Below are positions 1-10,500 of a stretch of DNA of 64,000 nt, piece after piece. The number at the start of each line of letters is the position of its first letter. The stretch's first letter is position 1. The translations under genes and the position numbers were made by a program. Below the pieces are notes generated by a model. The model made no database searches. It had not been told where the DNA came from and worked only from the letters and a program-made list of their open reading frames with translations. The stretch comes from Todiramphus chloris collaris (taxonomy: Eukaryota; Chordata; Aves; Coraciiformes; Alcedinidae), in the NCBI GenBank assembly GCA_025345505.1, contig JANVCC010000030.1:13651913-13715912 (forward strand), in the 5' to 3' direction.

Positions 1-1610
1 GTGAGCAAATTGCCCTCTCCAGGTTGGAGCAGTGCCCCCTCAGTCATCTTTTGATGCGATTAATCCCAGTCAATGTGCAGGCTCTGCCCTGTGCTCCACA
101 TTGTCTGCATAATAAATATGCTAAAGCAGCCAGACAATTATTATGTTCTATAATGTAGAGCCTAGCAGGAGGTGGGCAGTCCCTGCTCATGCCTGCACCA
201 AGTCTTATTATAAAAGGGTTGATCTGCTCAGATTTATCTTCCTGTTCCCACAGCTGACAACATCCCAGTGCTGGGGACAGCACTGATGCTTGGAGCCCAG
301 ATGCCCATCCCCAGTGCCCATCCACCACATGGCCAGAGGGCTTTTCTGGTGTAGGGGCTGTCTGGCCCCGTCCACGGTCCTTCTAGCCCTTCTTTTTCCC
401 CCTGCTCTGCAGGAGAAGCTCTTGCTCCTGCAGGTCACCGTGGCACTAATTCAGGCCCTAAGATTTTTCACTGTGAGCTCCCATCCCACGTAACTATCAT
501 GTTCTTCGGGAGCAGCTTGTGCCCCTTCCTTACCATGATAAAAGTGATTATTAATGCATTAGTGTTGGGCTGCTGAACCATAATGTCTTTATAGTCAATA
601 GCATTAAGCATTTAATTACCCAGTGGGATGAATCGATGGGCTTTTTTCTTTGCTCTACAATTAAAACCGAGCAGGAGAAATGAAGTGTAATTTTCAGTCT
701 GCTTTAAGCTTCCTTTGTCATTTTGTGCATGGGGAGATGAGCTGATGGCTTATAAGGGATGGGAAGGAGAGGACTTTGCCCCAAGAAACCATGTTCTTGC
801 CTCCCTCCCAGGATGCAGACGTCATGATCACACACTCACCCAGCTTAACGAGACACCGGTGGCTCATTCAGGACCAGGTTTCACATCTGACAACACCAAC
901 AGTGGGAAAATTAATGTTCTGAGTCTTATTTTTAATTACAGTCGTAGGAAGTTTGAAAGCAGTGGTTTTAACTCACACCCCGCCACTGGAAATTCAGTGC
1001 AAGACCTGGTAAGTCAAACAATCCAACATGCTGCTGGGATGAGGCACAAACAGCCCGAGAGTGGGCTGGGCTGGAGACGTACTCACAGTCCTTATTTTTA
1101 ACCTCCTTTTGATGGATCTTCCTGTGGAGGACAGGCTGGAGGGTGAAAGCTGGGTGGGCTCAGTGTCCCTGACACCACGCTGGTGCCTCCTGAGCTCTGG
1201 CCTTCCCCAGGCTCTTGGGTGCTCTGTACAGCTCAGCACTAGCCTGGGTCGCTTGAGCTCTACAAGTACAGTCAAGTGCAAAGTGATGCTTTCCAGAAAG
1301 CTCAGCTGATGGCTGGACCTCCCAATGCAACCATGAGAGCCCTTGGAGTGGCCAGTCCCTCGCACTGGCAAGTCGGGGCAGGAGCATTGCAAACCTCATG
1401 GATGGAGCTCAGTGAGCAGCTTTTGCTGGGACAACAAGGCATGGAAGCTCCCAGGGGAAATATCAGTCCATTTCCCACAAAGGTAAAGCCACCAGCACGA
1501 ATTCCTGAGGGCAGTTTTGACTTGGCTCTGACAGCAGGGACCTGCCAGCTCCCCTGGCAGAGCCTGGGACACGTTGTATTTGGGACACGTGTGTGTGTGC
1601 ATGTGCCTGG

Positions 1611-1670
1611 GGGCTGCAAGGGGTCCCTGGGGGCTGCAAGGGGTCCCTGGCGGCTGCAAGGGGTCCCTGG
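1611..1670. repeat. 20-nt tandem repeat, three copies
   Basis: The unit GGGCTGCAAGGGGTCCCTGG occurs three times head to tail, with one substitution at the start of the third copy. Array length may vary between individuals. A short GT run lies just upstream. Confidence 0.9.
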
Positions 1671-1907
1671 GAGCAGCAGCACTCTGTGGGTCTGCTCTCC
1701 CCAGCTGCATGTAGCTCTGTCCTGGTTTTAGAGGTAAGGACACGGGGAAGCCCCGGGTTGGCCATGCCGTACTGCTTGCTGCCTTCGCTGAGCAGCGGGT
1801 GAGTGCAGCTCCCAGGGCAGGGCTGAGCACCCCTCACGGATACACACACAAAAATGGAGGGAGTGGAGGGAGATTCCTGCTTTTCCAGTTTGGACTCAAC
1901 AAAGATC

Positions 1908-1961
1908 CTTTTTTTTTTGTTTGAGAAGGAAAAAAAAAGGAAAAAAAAAAAAAAAAAAAAA
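1908..1961. repeat. T-run followed by A-rich tract
   Basis: A run of T is followed within a few bases by A-runs of 9 and about 21 bases. It is a low-complexity tract. No retroposed gene body is recognisable next to it. Confidence 0.85.
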
Positions 1962-2389
1962 TCCCCTGTTTGGGTTTGTTCCAGGCAGAGCGTCTGCCTT
2001 CTGCTGGACCTGTGCCCAGGAGCTGCCATGAAATGGAAATAGCCCAACACAAGCCGGTGAGCAGGGGGAGCTTCCAGCAGGTAAAATGTGAGCGAGCTGA
2101 GGCAAAGCCCTGGGTCACGCACTGTGGGCCTTTGCAGATGTGCTGAGCCACGAGCAGTTGGCAGATGTTTTACTTGAATCTCCCAACAGTCATCCCTGGG
2201 GACCTGGCGCTTGTGTGGATCCTGTTCCCTATTGCCCCAGCTCTGGGAGATTAATACAGTGCACAGAAATGCCTCATGCAAAGAGGAGCTTCCCCATCTG
2301 GGCTGTCTCCACAAAAGTCCTGCAAAGCCTTCCCAAGCACGGTGTGGCAATGTGGGGAGATGGGTAGCTACACGGGGTAGTTGTAGTAA

Positions 2390-2714
2390 AAACCTACCTA
2401 AAAGGAGGTTGTAGAGAGGCTGGTGTTGGTCCCTTCTCTCAAATTAGTAATGACAGGACAAGGGGGAATGGACTCAAGTTGTGTCAGTGGAGGCTTAGAT
2501 TAGATATTAGGAGGAAATTCTTCACTGAGAGGGTGGTTAGGCACTGGAACAGGCTGCCCAGGGAGGTGGTGGAGTCACCTCCCTGGAGGTGTTTAAAGAA
2601 CGATTAGATGTGGAGCTTGAGGATATGGTGTAGTGGTTAGAGAAATGCTGGGACAAAGGTTGGACTTGATGACCCTGGAGGTCCTTTCCAACCGTTATGG
2701 TTCTATGATTCTAC
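2390..2714 (+). mobile_element. CR1 LINE, 5'-truncated 3' end
   Basis: This is the 3' end of a chicken-repeat-1 LINE in + orientation. Diagnostic parts are AAAGGAGGTTGTAG at the left, GACAGGACAAGGGG, the block GGAACAGGCTGCCCAGGGAG, TTGGACTTGATGACC, and the tail GTTCTATGATTCTAC. Only about 325 bases remain of a multi-kb element. No reverse-transcriptase domain is left, so it is a dead copy, as usual for CR1. Confidence 0.93.
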
Positions 2715-5700
2715 AGAGTGATGATGGGCACTGGCTGCTGGCCTGGGACTGCTGAACTGGGATCACCTTGTAACTTCTCCCCAGCTTAACTTCCCTGTGG
2801 TTTATAAAGGCATTTCATGTATTGCTTCAAAACACCTCCCTGTTCCCATCTCACCCACTTTCTCTGTCCTGATGGAGAGAAGACAGCAGTCCCAAGCTTG
2901 CCATCCAAATTGCTCCACATCTCCCTAGCCTGATTTCTCCATCTCATAGTTAATGTAAGCCCTCTTTGTCTCAGTCACAATTCTCTCTCATGCCATTTTT
3001 TTCCAGGGTTGCACTTGTTTCTCCTGCTGAGCAGAGCTGGAGGGGAGTCCTGCCTGACCAGAGGCTCTGGGAGGCTGCCTGGGCTTGCTGGGGGCTCACA
3101 GGCAGGTGGCAAGGTCATGCTGCCTGCTCCAGGTAAGGGGTGTTAGGGAGACAAACCAGGCTATAAGAAGTGACATCTCAGGGGTATTAGCTTCTTCTGG
3201 AAATAGAAAAGCCCTCTTTCTCTGCAGGGTACCAGGAATGATCACTTTGGTGAATAATTGGAGGTTACGGGGAGACTAAACACTGCACATAGGAAACTTC
3301 CCATGTGAGTCACCAGGATGTTTCCTTGTTACAAACCCCAGAAAATGGAACAGCCTTATCCAGGAGGGATGTGATGGGTTATAACCCACCATCAGCTGAA
3401 GCAGCAAAGGGTGTGTCTGGCTCCAGGGGCCCACCAATCCCTGCAGTATCCCATCCCTAGAAAGGATGTTTCCCAGAGAAGAAATCCCATGCTCTGCCAG
3501 GCACTGGTGACTTTCATCCCTGCAGCCCAGCAGGTCCTGAGCTGTCTGTTTCAATGTGCAGGACATAGGCTTGTGCATGACCTCAAGTTAAGTGCCATTT
3601 GTCACAATGAGCCCTGCACCCACTTCATGGTCATCATCCTTTTGGCACGGCTAGGTGGATAAAGACTTAATTAGTGTGCCACACAGGCCCATCTCATCTG
3701 ATGCCTTACATTAATTAGGGCCTTGGGAGAGTTTTCCCCACCTGATGGGTACTTGAACTGAACTGTGTGGTTGGGAAGAGAGTGGACAGGCCCTGTGTGC
3801 CTGGCCCTGCTGGGTTACCATCCATCAGCCACTCTGCAGAACCTGCTGGGATGGCTCTGTCTGGCAGCAGGTGATGGGCAAGGGAGCAGTGTGATGGGGT
3901 GAGGTGGGCATTGGTGTCAGGGGAAGGGGCTTTGCCAGAGAGACATGGGGATGCTCGAGAAGTTTTAAGCAGCACCTAGACCTGGGATGAGTAGATCTGC
4001 TTTTTGTTGCTGTCACCTTTGCCATGCTAAGCCCATGATGAGCCATGGCTTGGACCTCATAGCAGCTGAGCCATGATGCCAGGGGAGCAAAGCTGAAGCT
4101 GAGGAACTTGGGGTCACTTTTGATGGTTTTTCCAGCTTGGTTCCCTCCACCTCTGAGCATCCATGGGGTGTTTGGTTGGACATCCCTGATGGTTTCCTGG
4201 CGGCAAATGCCTGCACAAGCCACAGGTAAAACAGTTCCTCTCTCGACTATGCTTGGCTGCTGCTTCTATCTGGCGGGTATCAAATGCAGAGTTCATCTCA
4301 GACCCTCCTCCATGTCCTGAGATCTCCTGGGGGAGATGCAGCAGGAAGGAAGGCATGTCCCGCTCAGCTATACCCACGGAGGCATGTTTCAGGAGCCATG
4401 GTAGCCCCGTGGGCTCCCACTCGGGCTCCCACTCGGGCCAGGCGCTGCAGCCCTTTGTCACCATCTAGTGGGAACGCGCAGCCGCGACCAGGCACAGCCT
4501 TTGGGGACACTCCCCTCAACTACGGCCTCTATGGGGGTGTCCTCCCCCCGGGCAGGTGACCCATCTTTTAGGGAGCTGCATTTGCCTCGTAGCCCTGCTC
4601 CCTGCCAGCACTGGGCAGCAGCCGCCGTGCAAGGTGTCACCAGCGCTCCCAGACTGGGGAGAAGCACGGGGGACAAAGCTCTGCTCTGCCAGAAACTGCA
4701 AATCCTCAGCAAAACCCTCCTGGGGTCTCCATTAAATAAGCTAAATTCCCTTTAACTGTGGAATTAGATCAACGCTCCCAAGCTGTAGACATGCTACAAC
4801 AAGATGTGGCCATAAATGCATTTACTCCCCAAATGGAGCTGTTAAACCTGCTCTTTTGGCCAAATTACTCCTTGGTGATGCTGCTCTGCAGAACTCCCTT
4901 GGCCCTGAAATTTCTGGTGGTGTTTGCAGTGGAGAGACACTGTGCTGTGCCAGTGGTAGAACCTTGCAATGTAGTGTGTCCCTGGAAAAAGGCTGGCCTT
5001 GCTGCCACTCCAGCATCCTCCCACCCACTGCTAGGACTGCTCAGAGATCCTGACCACAGGTGAGATACAGGGAACAGACCAGCCTAAATGCCAGTATCTG
5101 CAGTGCCCCAGTTACCTTCCTCCCCATGGCATCCCTCGCCCTTTGCAGCCATTGCAGCATCTGGCAGGGTGGGGCCGTATCCAGACCTGCGTAACGGTGT
5201 GTGGATTAACATGGTGCATGGATCAACACAGCGCCACAGGCACTGTCATTTCTCACTCCTCCATACATGGGGGCTGTGATCCTCAAACACTGAGGCTTGC
5301 TGCAGCCTCAGAGGTGCCAGTGCCAAGGACAACCTGCCAGAGCTGAGCACACTGCTGGGAGAAAAGATGGAGCACAGGCCATACTGAGATGTCCCTTGTC
5401 ACGGCTGGGAACAGAGACTGGCCAGCTGCCAGCCCAAACCTTTGCTGATCCCACCACTGGCACTAGGTTATTAGGCACACCATGTCCTGGCTGCCAGAAC
5501 TGCCCCTGGCTAAAGCAACAGTTGTCCCTTTCCCATGGCAAATCAGCCCTCCTGAAGCATGGAGAATAACCAAGGCCAGTCCCAGCACTGGCAGCAGAGC
5601 TGTATGGCACAGGATTTTGTCACACCACATGCAGGCACAGTAAGGAAGGAGCAATCAGCTCTTTCTTCAGACAGGTAAAAATTCCTGCCAGGCCTCTAGT

Positions 5701-6600
5701 TCCTCCATCTCCACCACCCTTTATCCTCATGGACCACCCTGGGTCTGTGTTGCTGCTTCTGTTGGGCACTCGGGGACAGCTCCTGCAACACACAGTGGGA
5801 CATGAGACAAATGTTGCTGTTTCACATGCAGAATCCAGCTGGGCTTTCCCCAAGTGGGATCCCCATCTGCTTGCGAATGTGAGCATGGCTGGGACATGGG
5901 CAGTGTGCCCCTCTGTTCCAGCTCTCTCACTCCCCATACTGGCCCCCCAGGCTGGCTTACTCATGAAAAAGCTGAGACATCCCACCACCTCTCCTGGAGC
6001 AGGTGCCCTCAGCTATGGTACTGCCTGCCTGGAAACTGTCTCTCTTTACCCACCAGAGGAGAAAGAGGCACTAAAGCAGCCTAGCAGGCAGGTACGTTGC
6101 CTCACCCACAATGTGTCCCTTGATTTCAGGTGGCACAGAGCAACCCAGGCACGTCTCCTTGAGGCCATCAGGGCCCTGCAGGACTGCATTCATTGAGAGC
6201 CTGTATTGTTTGTGGATTTTTCTTTAGGGCTCCCTAGTCTCTTGCACTCCCCAAGTTAGAGGCTTCTCATAAGCAGGCCTCGGAAGGGCAAACTGCTAGG
6301 GTCACACATGTGTGAGTCAGGAGCCCACAGGAGCTGGTTGAACACGCTATTTGAAGTGGGAGGGATGCAAGGCAGTGGGAAAGCCCCAGCAACAGAAGCC
6401 ACTCAGATGCTTGGGAAATACCATGTCTGGCAGGGGCAAGACAGCACGAGCCCTGCAGGAAGACTATCAACTTAAAACAGGGGTGCTTCTCTGGGGTCAT
6501 TCCTACCCTGACAGTATAGCCACTGTGATAAAGCTCCACAGGAAGAAAGCTGGTGTCTTTCAACAAACTAAGTCAAAAGCATCCATCAGGCAAGGAGAAG
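2715..6600. other. Intergenic DNA between CR1 and the NCL CpG island
   Basis: About 3.9 kb of moderately GC-rich unique DNA. I recognise no exon, RNA gene or repeat family. The open frames are short, overlap on both strands and lack convincing splice partners. Confidence 0.55.
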
Positions 6601-7009
6601 TTTATTTTTTTTCCCCAGCGCTAGGCATTTTCTCCTGACCAGGAGCCAGTGGAGTGTGGCAGCTGCAGGGTGCTCCTGTGCCAACCCCAGCAGCTGCAGA
6701 GCGACCAGCTCCTGGAGATGCTTCTTCAAACTATCCACGGGGGCACAGTGCCTCCCGAGGGCCGCGGAGGGTATGCCGGGGGGAGTGGAGGCGGAGGGGA
6801 CAGACGCAGCGACGGGGAAGCCCCTGCCCCGGCCCTTTGCCAAGGCAAGAAAAAGGCAAAAGCGCGCTCAGCCGAGCTCCACTGCGAAAGCCGGGCTGCC
6901 GCAGGTCCGCCCTGGGAAGCCGGCCCCGGCGCCGCGCACAGTGGCTCCAGGATCGCTCCCGGCCCCAGGACCCCCGAACTCGGCCGCGGGACCCCCAGCC
7001 CGGCCCCAC

Positions 7010-7034
7010 CACGTGGCCCGCCCATCGCCACGTG
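7010..7034. promoter_or_regulatory. NCL: Two canonical E-boxes upstream of NCL
   Basis: CACGTG occurs at 7010-7015 and 7029-7034, about 350 bp upstream of the likely transcription start. CACGTG is the high-affinity site of MYC/MAX and USF, and mammalian nucleolin is a known MYC target. Three more copies lie in intron 1. Confidence 0.65.
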
Positions 7035-7081
7035 CTCCGCTGCGGCCCCGGCCACGCCCACCCTCCGCTAAGCCCCGCCGC

Positions 7082-7310
7082 CCAATCAGGGCGCAGGCGC
7101 CGAGCTGCCGCCTTTTTATTGGCTAATAGCGATTCTACCCGGGCGGGCAGTGCGTCCCCCGGCTCTCGCCCCCCACCTCATCGAGTCTCTCTCGCCGGCG
7201 GCTGTAACGCGCGTCCCCGTTGGCTGATCGCAAAGCGCCGGGGATTGGCGGAGGGGCTCGAGGGGCGGGGGCGGCGATTGGCCGCGAGGCGCTGCGTGCG
7301 CGGCGATTGG
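7082..7310. promoter_or_regulatory. NCL: CCAAT-box array (NF-Y type) in the NCL promoter
   Basis: Five CCAAT pentamers lie in 229 bp: CCAAT at 7082-7086, and the reverse form ATTGG at 7118-7122, 7244-7248, 7277-7281 and 7306-7310. The last three are spaced about 30 bp apart, roughly three helical turns. The nearest ends about 70 bp upstream of the likely start. NF-Y is the usual factor at such sites; binding here is inferred. Confidence 0.7.
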
Positions 7311-7382
7311 CTGTAGCGGGGGCGGAGGGGGCGTGGCGCGGCGCAGGGCTAGGCAAGCGAGCGGAAGGGGCCTGTGCTCGTT

Positions 7383-7545
7383 CTTTCGTTTCAGTCCCCG
7401 GTCCGGTTCGCCAGCGCATCGCCGCCGCTCCCGCCGACCGCCCGGGGCCCTCTTCGCTCCTGGCCGCCGCCCCGCCGGACGTGCCCTCTCGCTCTCCTGA
7501 GACAGCTCGGCCGCCGCCTGTGCGCCGCTCGGCACCGCCGCCATC
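7383..7545 (+). other. NCL: NCL 5' UTR with TOP-like start
   Basis: The stretch CTTTCGTTTCAGTC at 7383 resembles the start of the human NCL mRNA as I recall it (CTTTCGCCTCAGTC). It begins with C and a pyrimidine run, like 5'-TOP mRNAs whose translation follows mTOR activity. The UTR is then about 160 nt and ends in GCCGCCATCATGG around the start codon. The exact start base is inferred. Confidence 0.6.
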
Positions 7546-10500
7546 ATGGTGAAGATCGCCAAGGTGAGGCCGCCGGGCGGGGTCGCGCTTCGCCGCCGGG
7601 CGGGAATCGAGCGGCCGCCGCTACGGCGGGGAGGGCGGGCGGAGGTGGGGGGGGCAGTGGAGGAAGGGGAGCCGGGCCGCGTTCCCGCCGCCGTCTACCC
7701 GGGCCGCGTGACGGTTTCCAGGCCTCCCCTCCCTCACCGCGAAGATGGCGGCGAGGGGAGGAGCCGCGCTCTCGGTGGGAGCGGTTTCAGGCCTCCCCCC
7801 GTCCTGTGCCCTTCTCCGTGTTGCCGCGCTCGGGGGAGAGGGAAGAGGGGACTGTGCTCTGTGAACGGGAGGGTAGGGGGGGGGAGGCGGTAGGGGGGGT
7901 ACCTCGGCGCGCGCCGCGTGCGAGCGCGCGCCGCCCGGGGAGGGGCGGGGCTACGCCGGGCGCGGAGCCACGTGGTGCGGCGGGGAGAGCGAGCACGTGG
8001 GAGCGCGGGGAGCCCCTGGCCCGCAACCGCGGCCGGCCCGGCACCCCCGCCAGGCCCGGCACCCCCGCTTCCTTATCTCCCTTCTCCCTCCCCGCCCCCG
8101 GTGGGGCCACGCCGGCCTGTTGAGCGCCGCGGGGGCAAGCGGGGCGGCCACGTGGTTGGCACAATTGTCCTCCGGTGCGAGCGATCGCTGGTAGCAGGGG
8201 CGCCTCGGGGCGTGGGTGCGCTGGTCGCTGCCCGGCGAAGAAGCGAACGCCTCCTAACAGTTCACTGTGTCTTTCAGACTCCCAAGAATCAGATGAAACA
8301 GAAAAAAATGGCGCCTCCCCCAAAAAAGGTTGAGGAGAGCGAGGAAGAAGAGTCCTCCGAGCTAGATGAGAGCAGCGGAGAAGAGGTGATCAGTCTAGAA
8401 ATTAAGTCAAAAAGACACATGTGTTACAGAAGTGTCCTGAGGGTTGGAGGGTACATAGCATGGGACAGAGAACCAACAGGAATAAGCAATTGGTGTTTCT
8501 CTGTGGCTAAAGAATTAGCTGACTTTCATAAGAGAAGAGCAATGTGTGGAAAACTAGTGAAGCTGCTAAGCCTGTGCTTCCAGCATTTGGAAAGGCTGCT
8601 GGAACTTTAAAGCCGTCCTGATACTGATGAGCAAGTGGGTAATTAATTGCTCTACTAGAGCATTACCAGTAGGTGATTTTATCACACACAAGTAGCATGC
8701 AAGGCTAAAAATTTTGACCTGCTGAATACTACTAGAGAGGTCACTGGTTCAGGACTGGGGAATTTGGGAATGCTTTAATGTTCCATAAGTAGTCCGTTTA
8801 AAAATACGGAAAAGCCAGTTTTGACCTTTATTAATTCAACATAATAGGCAGTTAAGGTCATTCCACAGAAACCAAGTCTGTCACAGGGATATTCTTTAGT
8901 CTGCAGTTGCTGTATATTCCTCTGACTTTAGAGTAATAGTAGTTTAAAGGATCAGTATGAAAGTCTTACACTAACATGTATTTCAGGTGGTTCCTCAGAA
9001 GAAGCAGCAAAAAGCAGCAGCTACCCCCGCCAAGAAGGCAGGTACCCCCGCCAAGAAAGCAGCTACTCCTGCAAAAAAGGCAATTACACCTGCCAAGAAG
9101 GCCATGGCTACTCCAGCTAAAAAGGCTGTTGCTCCATCACCTAAAAAGGCTGCTGTCCTAACTAAAGGAGCAAAAAATGGAAAGAATGCCAAGAAAGAAG
9201 AGAGTGAGGAGGAAGATGAAGATGATGAGGAAGATGATGATGACGATGAGGAGGAAGATGAAGAAGATTCTGGTAAGTTACTTTTGAAATGTGTTCATCC
9301 TTGTATAAGTCGACTAAAGCTGGTCCTGTCAAGTCACTGAATTTGACCAAGGACCTTTGGAATTGGAGGTTTAGTATAATTTAATATTTGCGACAGGGGG
9401 GTTCATTGATTAAAAGGTGGGGAATTGGTGAAGTTTGGAGGAGAACTTGGGCTGCAGCTGCATTACATGCAGCATATGAAGCATGTTCTAGTTTCCTGAT
9501 CGTTGCTTCCCAAACTTTGTCAAAATCTGTGAAACCAAGTACTTACTAGTGAAGTTTGAAGGCCAAGTGGTGTAGATAAACACTTGCTGTGCTGTTGCTG
9601 CAGATGAGGAAGAGGAACCACCAATGCCTGTGAAGCCTGCAGCCAAAAAGCCTGCAGCAGTACCAGCCAAAAAGTCTCCAGTTGTGCCAGCAAAGCAAGA
9701 ATCTGAAGAGGAGGAGGAGGATGATGAGGAGGATGATGATGAGGAAGATGATGGTACGTGGGATTTAGGAAAACTTGGTGTGACTTTTCAAAAAATAATA
9801 TATTAGAATGTGTTGATGTGTAAGGGAGCTGGGGGGGTGGGGCTAACAATGGATTAGTGGGAGCGATGGTGGAGTGTGTGTGTGTCCATTTAGTCCCCAG
9901 CTGATTTTGGCTGGCTACTGTTGTCTATCATGTGTGCTTGAGTGGGTGTTTATTTCCCTGTTGCTCATAAAACTTTTTTTCCGCCTGGGGAACAGGTATT
10001 GCTTTTGAATGCAGTAAAGCTTGAGGGAGAAGCAGGTTTTATAAACACTATAAATACATTGAACTCCTTTCCTGAGCATGTATGAACTTAAGGCATGAAA
10101 AACACTTAGTTCACAAGTTTTTCCTTTGTCTCAAATAGGGCTTAATCTTGAACATGTCTGAAATCTTGTGCTCAACTTGTTTCAGAGTCTGAAGATGAAG
10201 CCATGGACACAACCCCTGTTCAGGTGAAGAAACCTACTCCAGCAAAGGCTGCACCAGTGAAAGCTAAGGCAGACTCTGAAGATGAGGAAGATGAGGATGA
10301 TGAGGAGGATGATGATGAGGATGAAGAAGAGGAAGATGAAGAGGATGCTGAGGAGGAAAGCGAGGATGAAAGTGAGTTTAAATGTTTTTGAGACCATAGC
10401 TCTCCAATAACAGAAAAGATGCCAGAGTAAAATTTTTACCCTTGTCATGGTCCCTTGGGCTGAGGAACAGTTGCTGTAGTGACAAGGTCAGCTGCATGGC

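Larger units (their letters stand above)
1..2389. other. Intergenic DNA left of NCL
   Basis: I see no gene here. Open frames on both strands are short, lack recognisable domains and run through simple repeats. An AT-rich stretch near 535-625 has several TAAT/ATTA cores and could be a conserved element, but nothing proves it. In mammals the DNA beyond the NCL promoter leads towards NMUR1 and PTMA; neither is visible here. Confidence 0.6.
6740..8270 (+). promoter_or_regulatory. NCL: CpG-island promoter of NCL
   Basis: The stretch is very GC-rich and dense in CpG. It covers the proximal promoter, exon 1 and most of intron 1 of NCL, as expected for a ubiquitously expressed growth gene. It holds GC boxes, a CCAAT array and E-boxes (listed separately). 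I see no TATA box at a useful distance from the likely start near 7383. The long open frames on both strands here are by-products of low stop-codon density. Confidence 0.88.

Noticed and set aside
1463-2350. A 295-codon open frame on the - strand
   Set aside because: It runs through a 20-nt tandem repeat and an A/T tract and has no domain or codon pattern of a gene.
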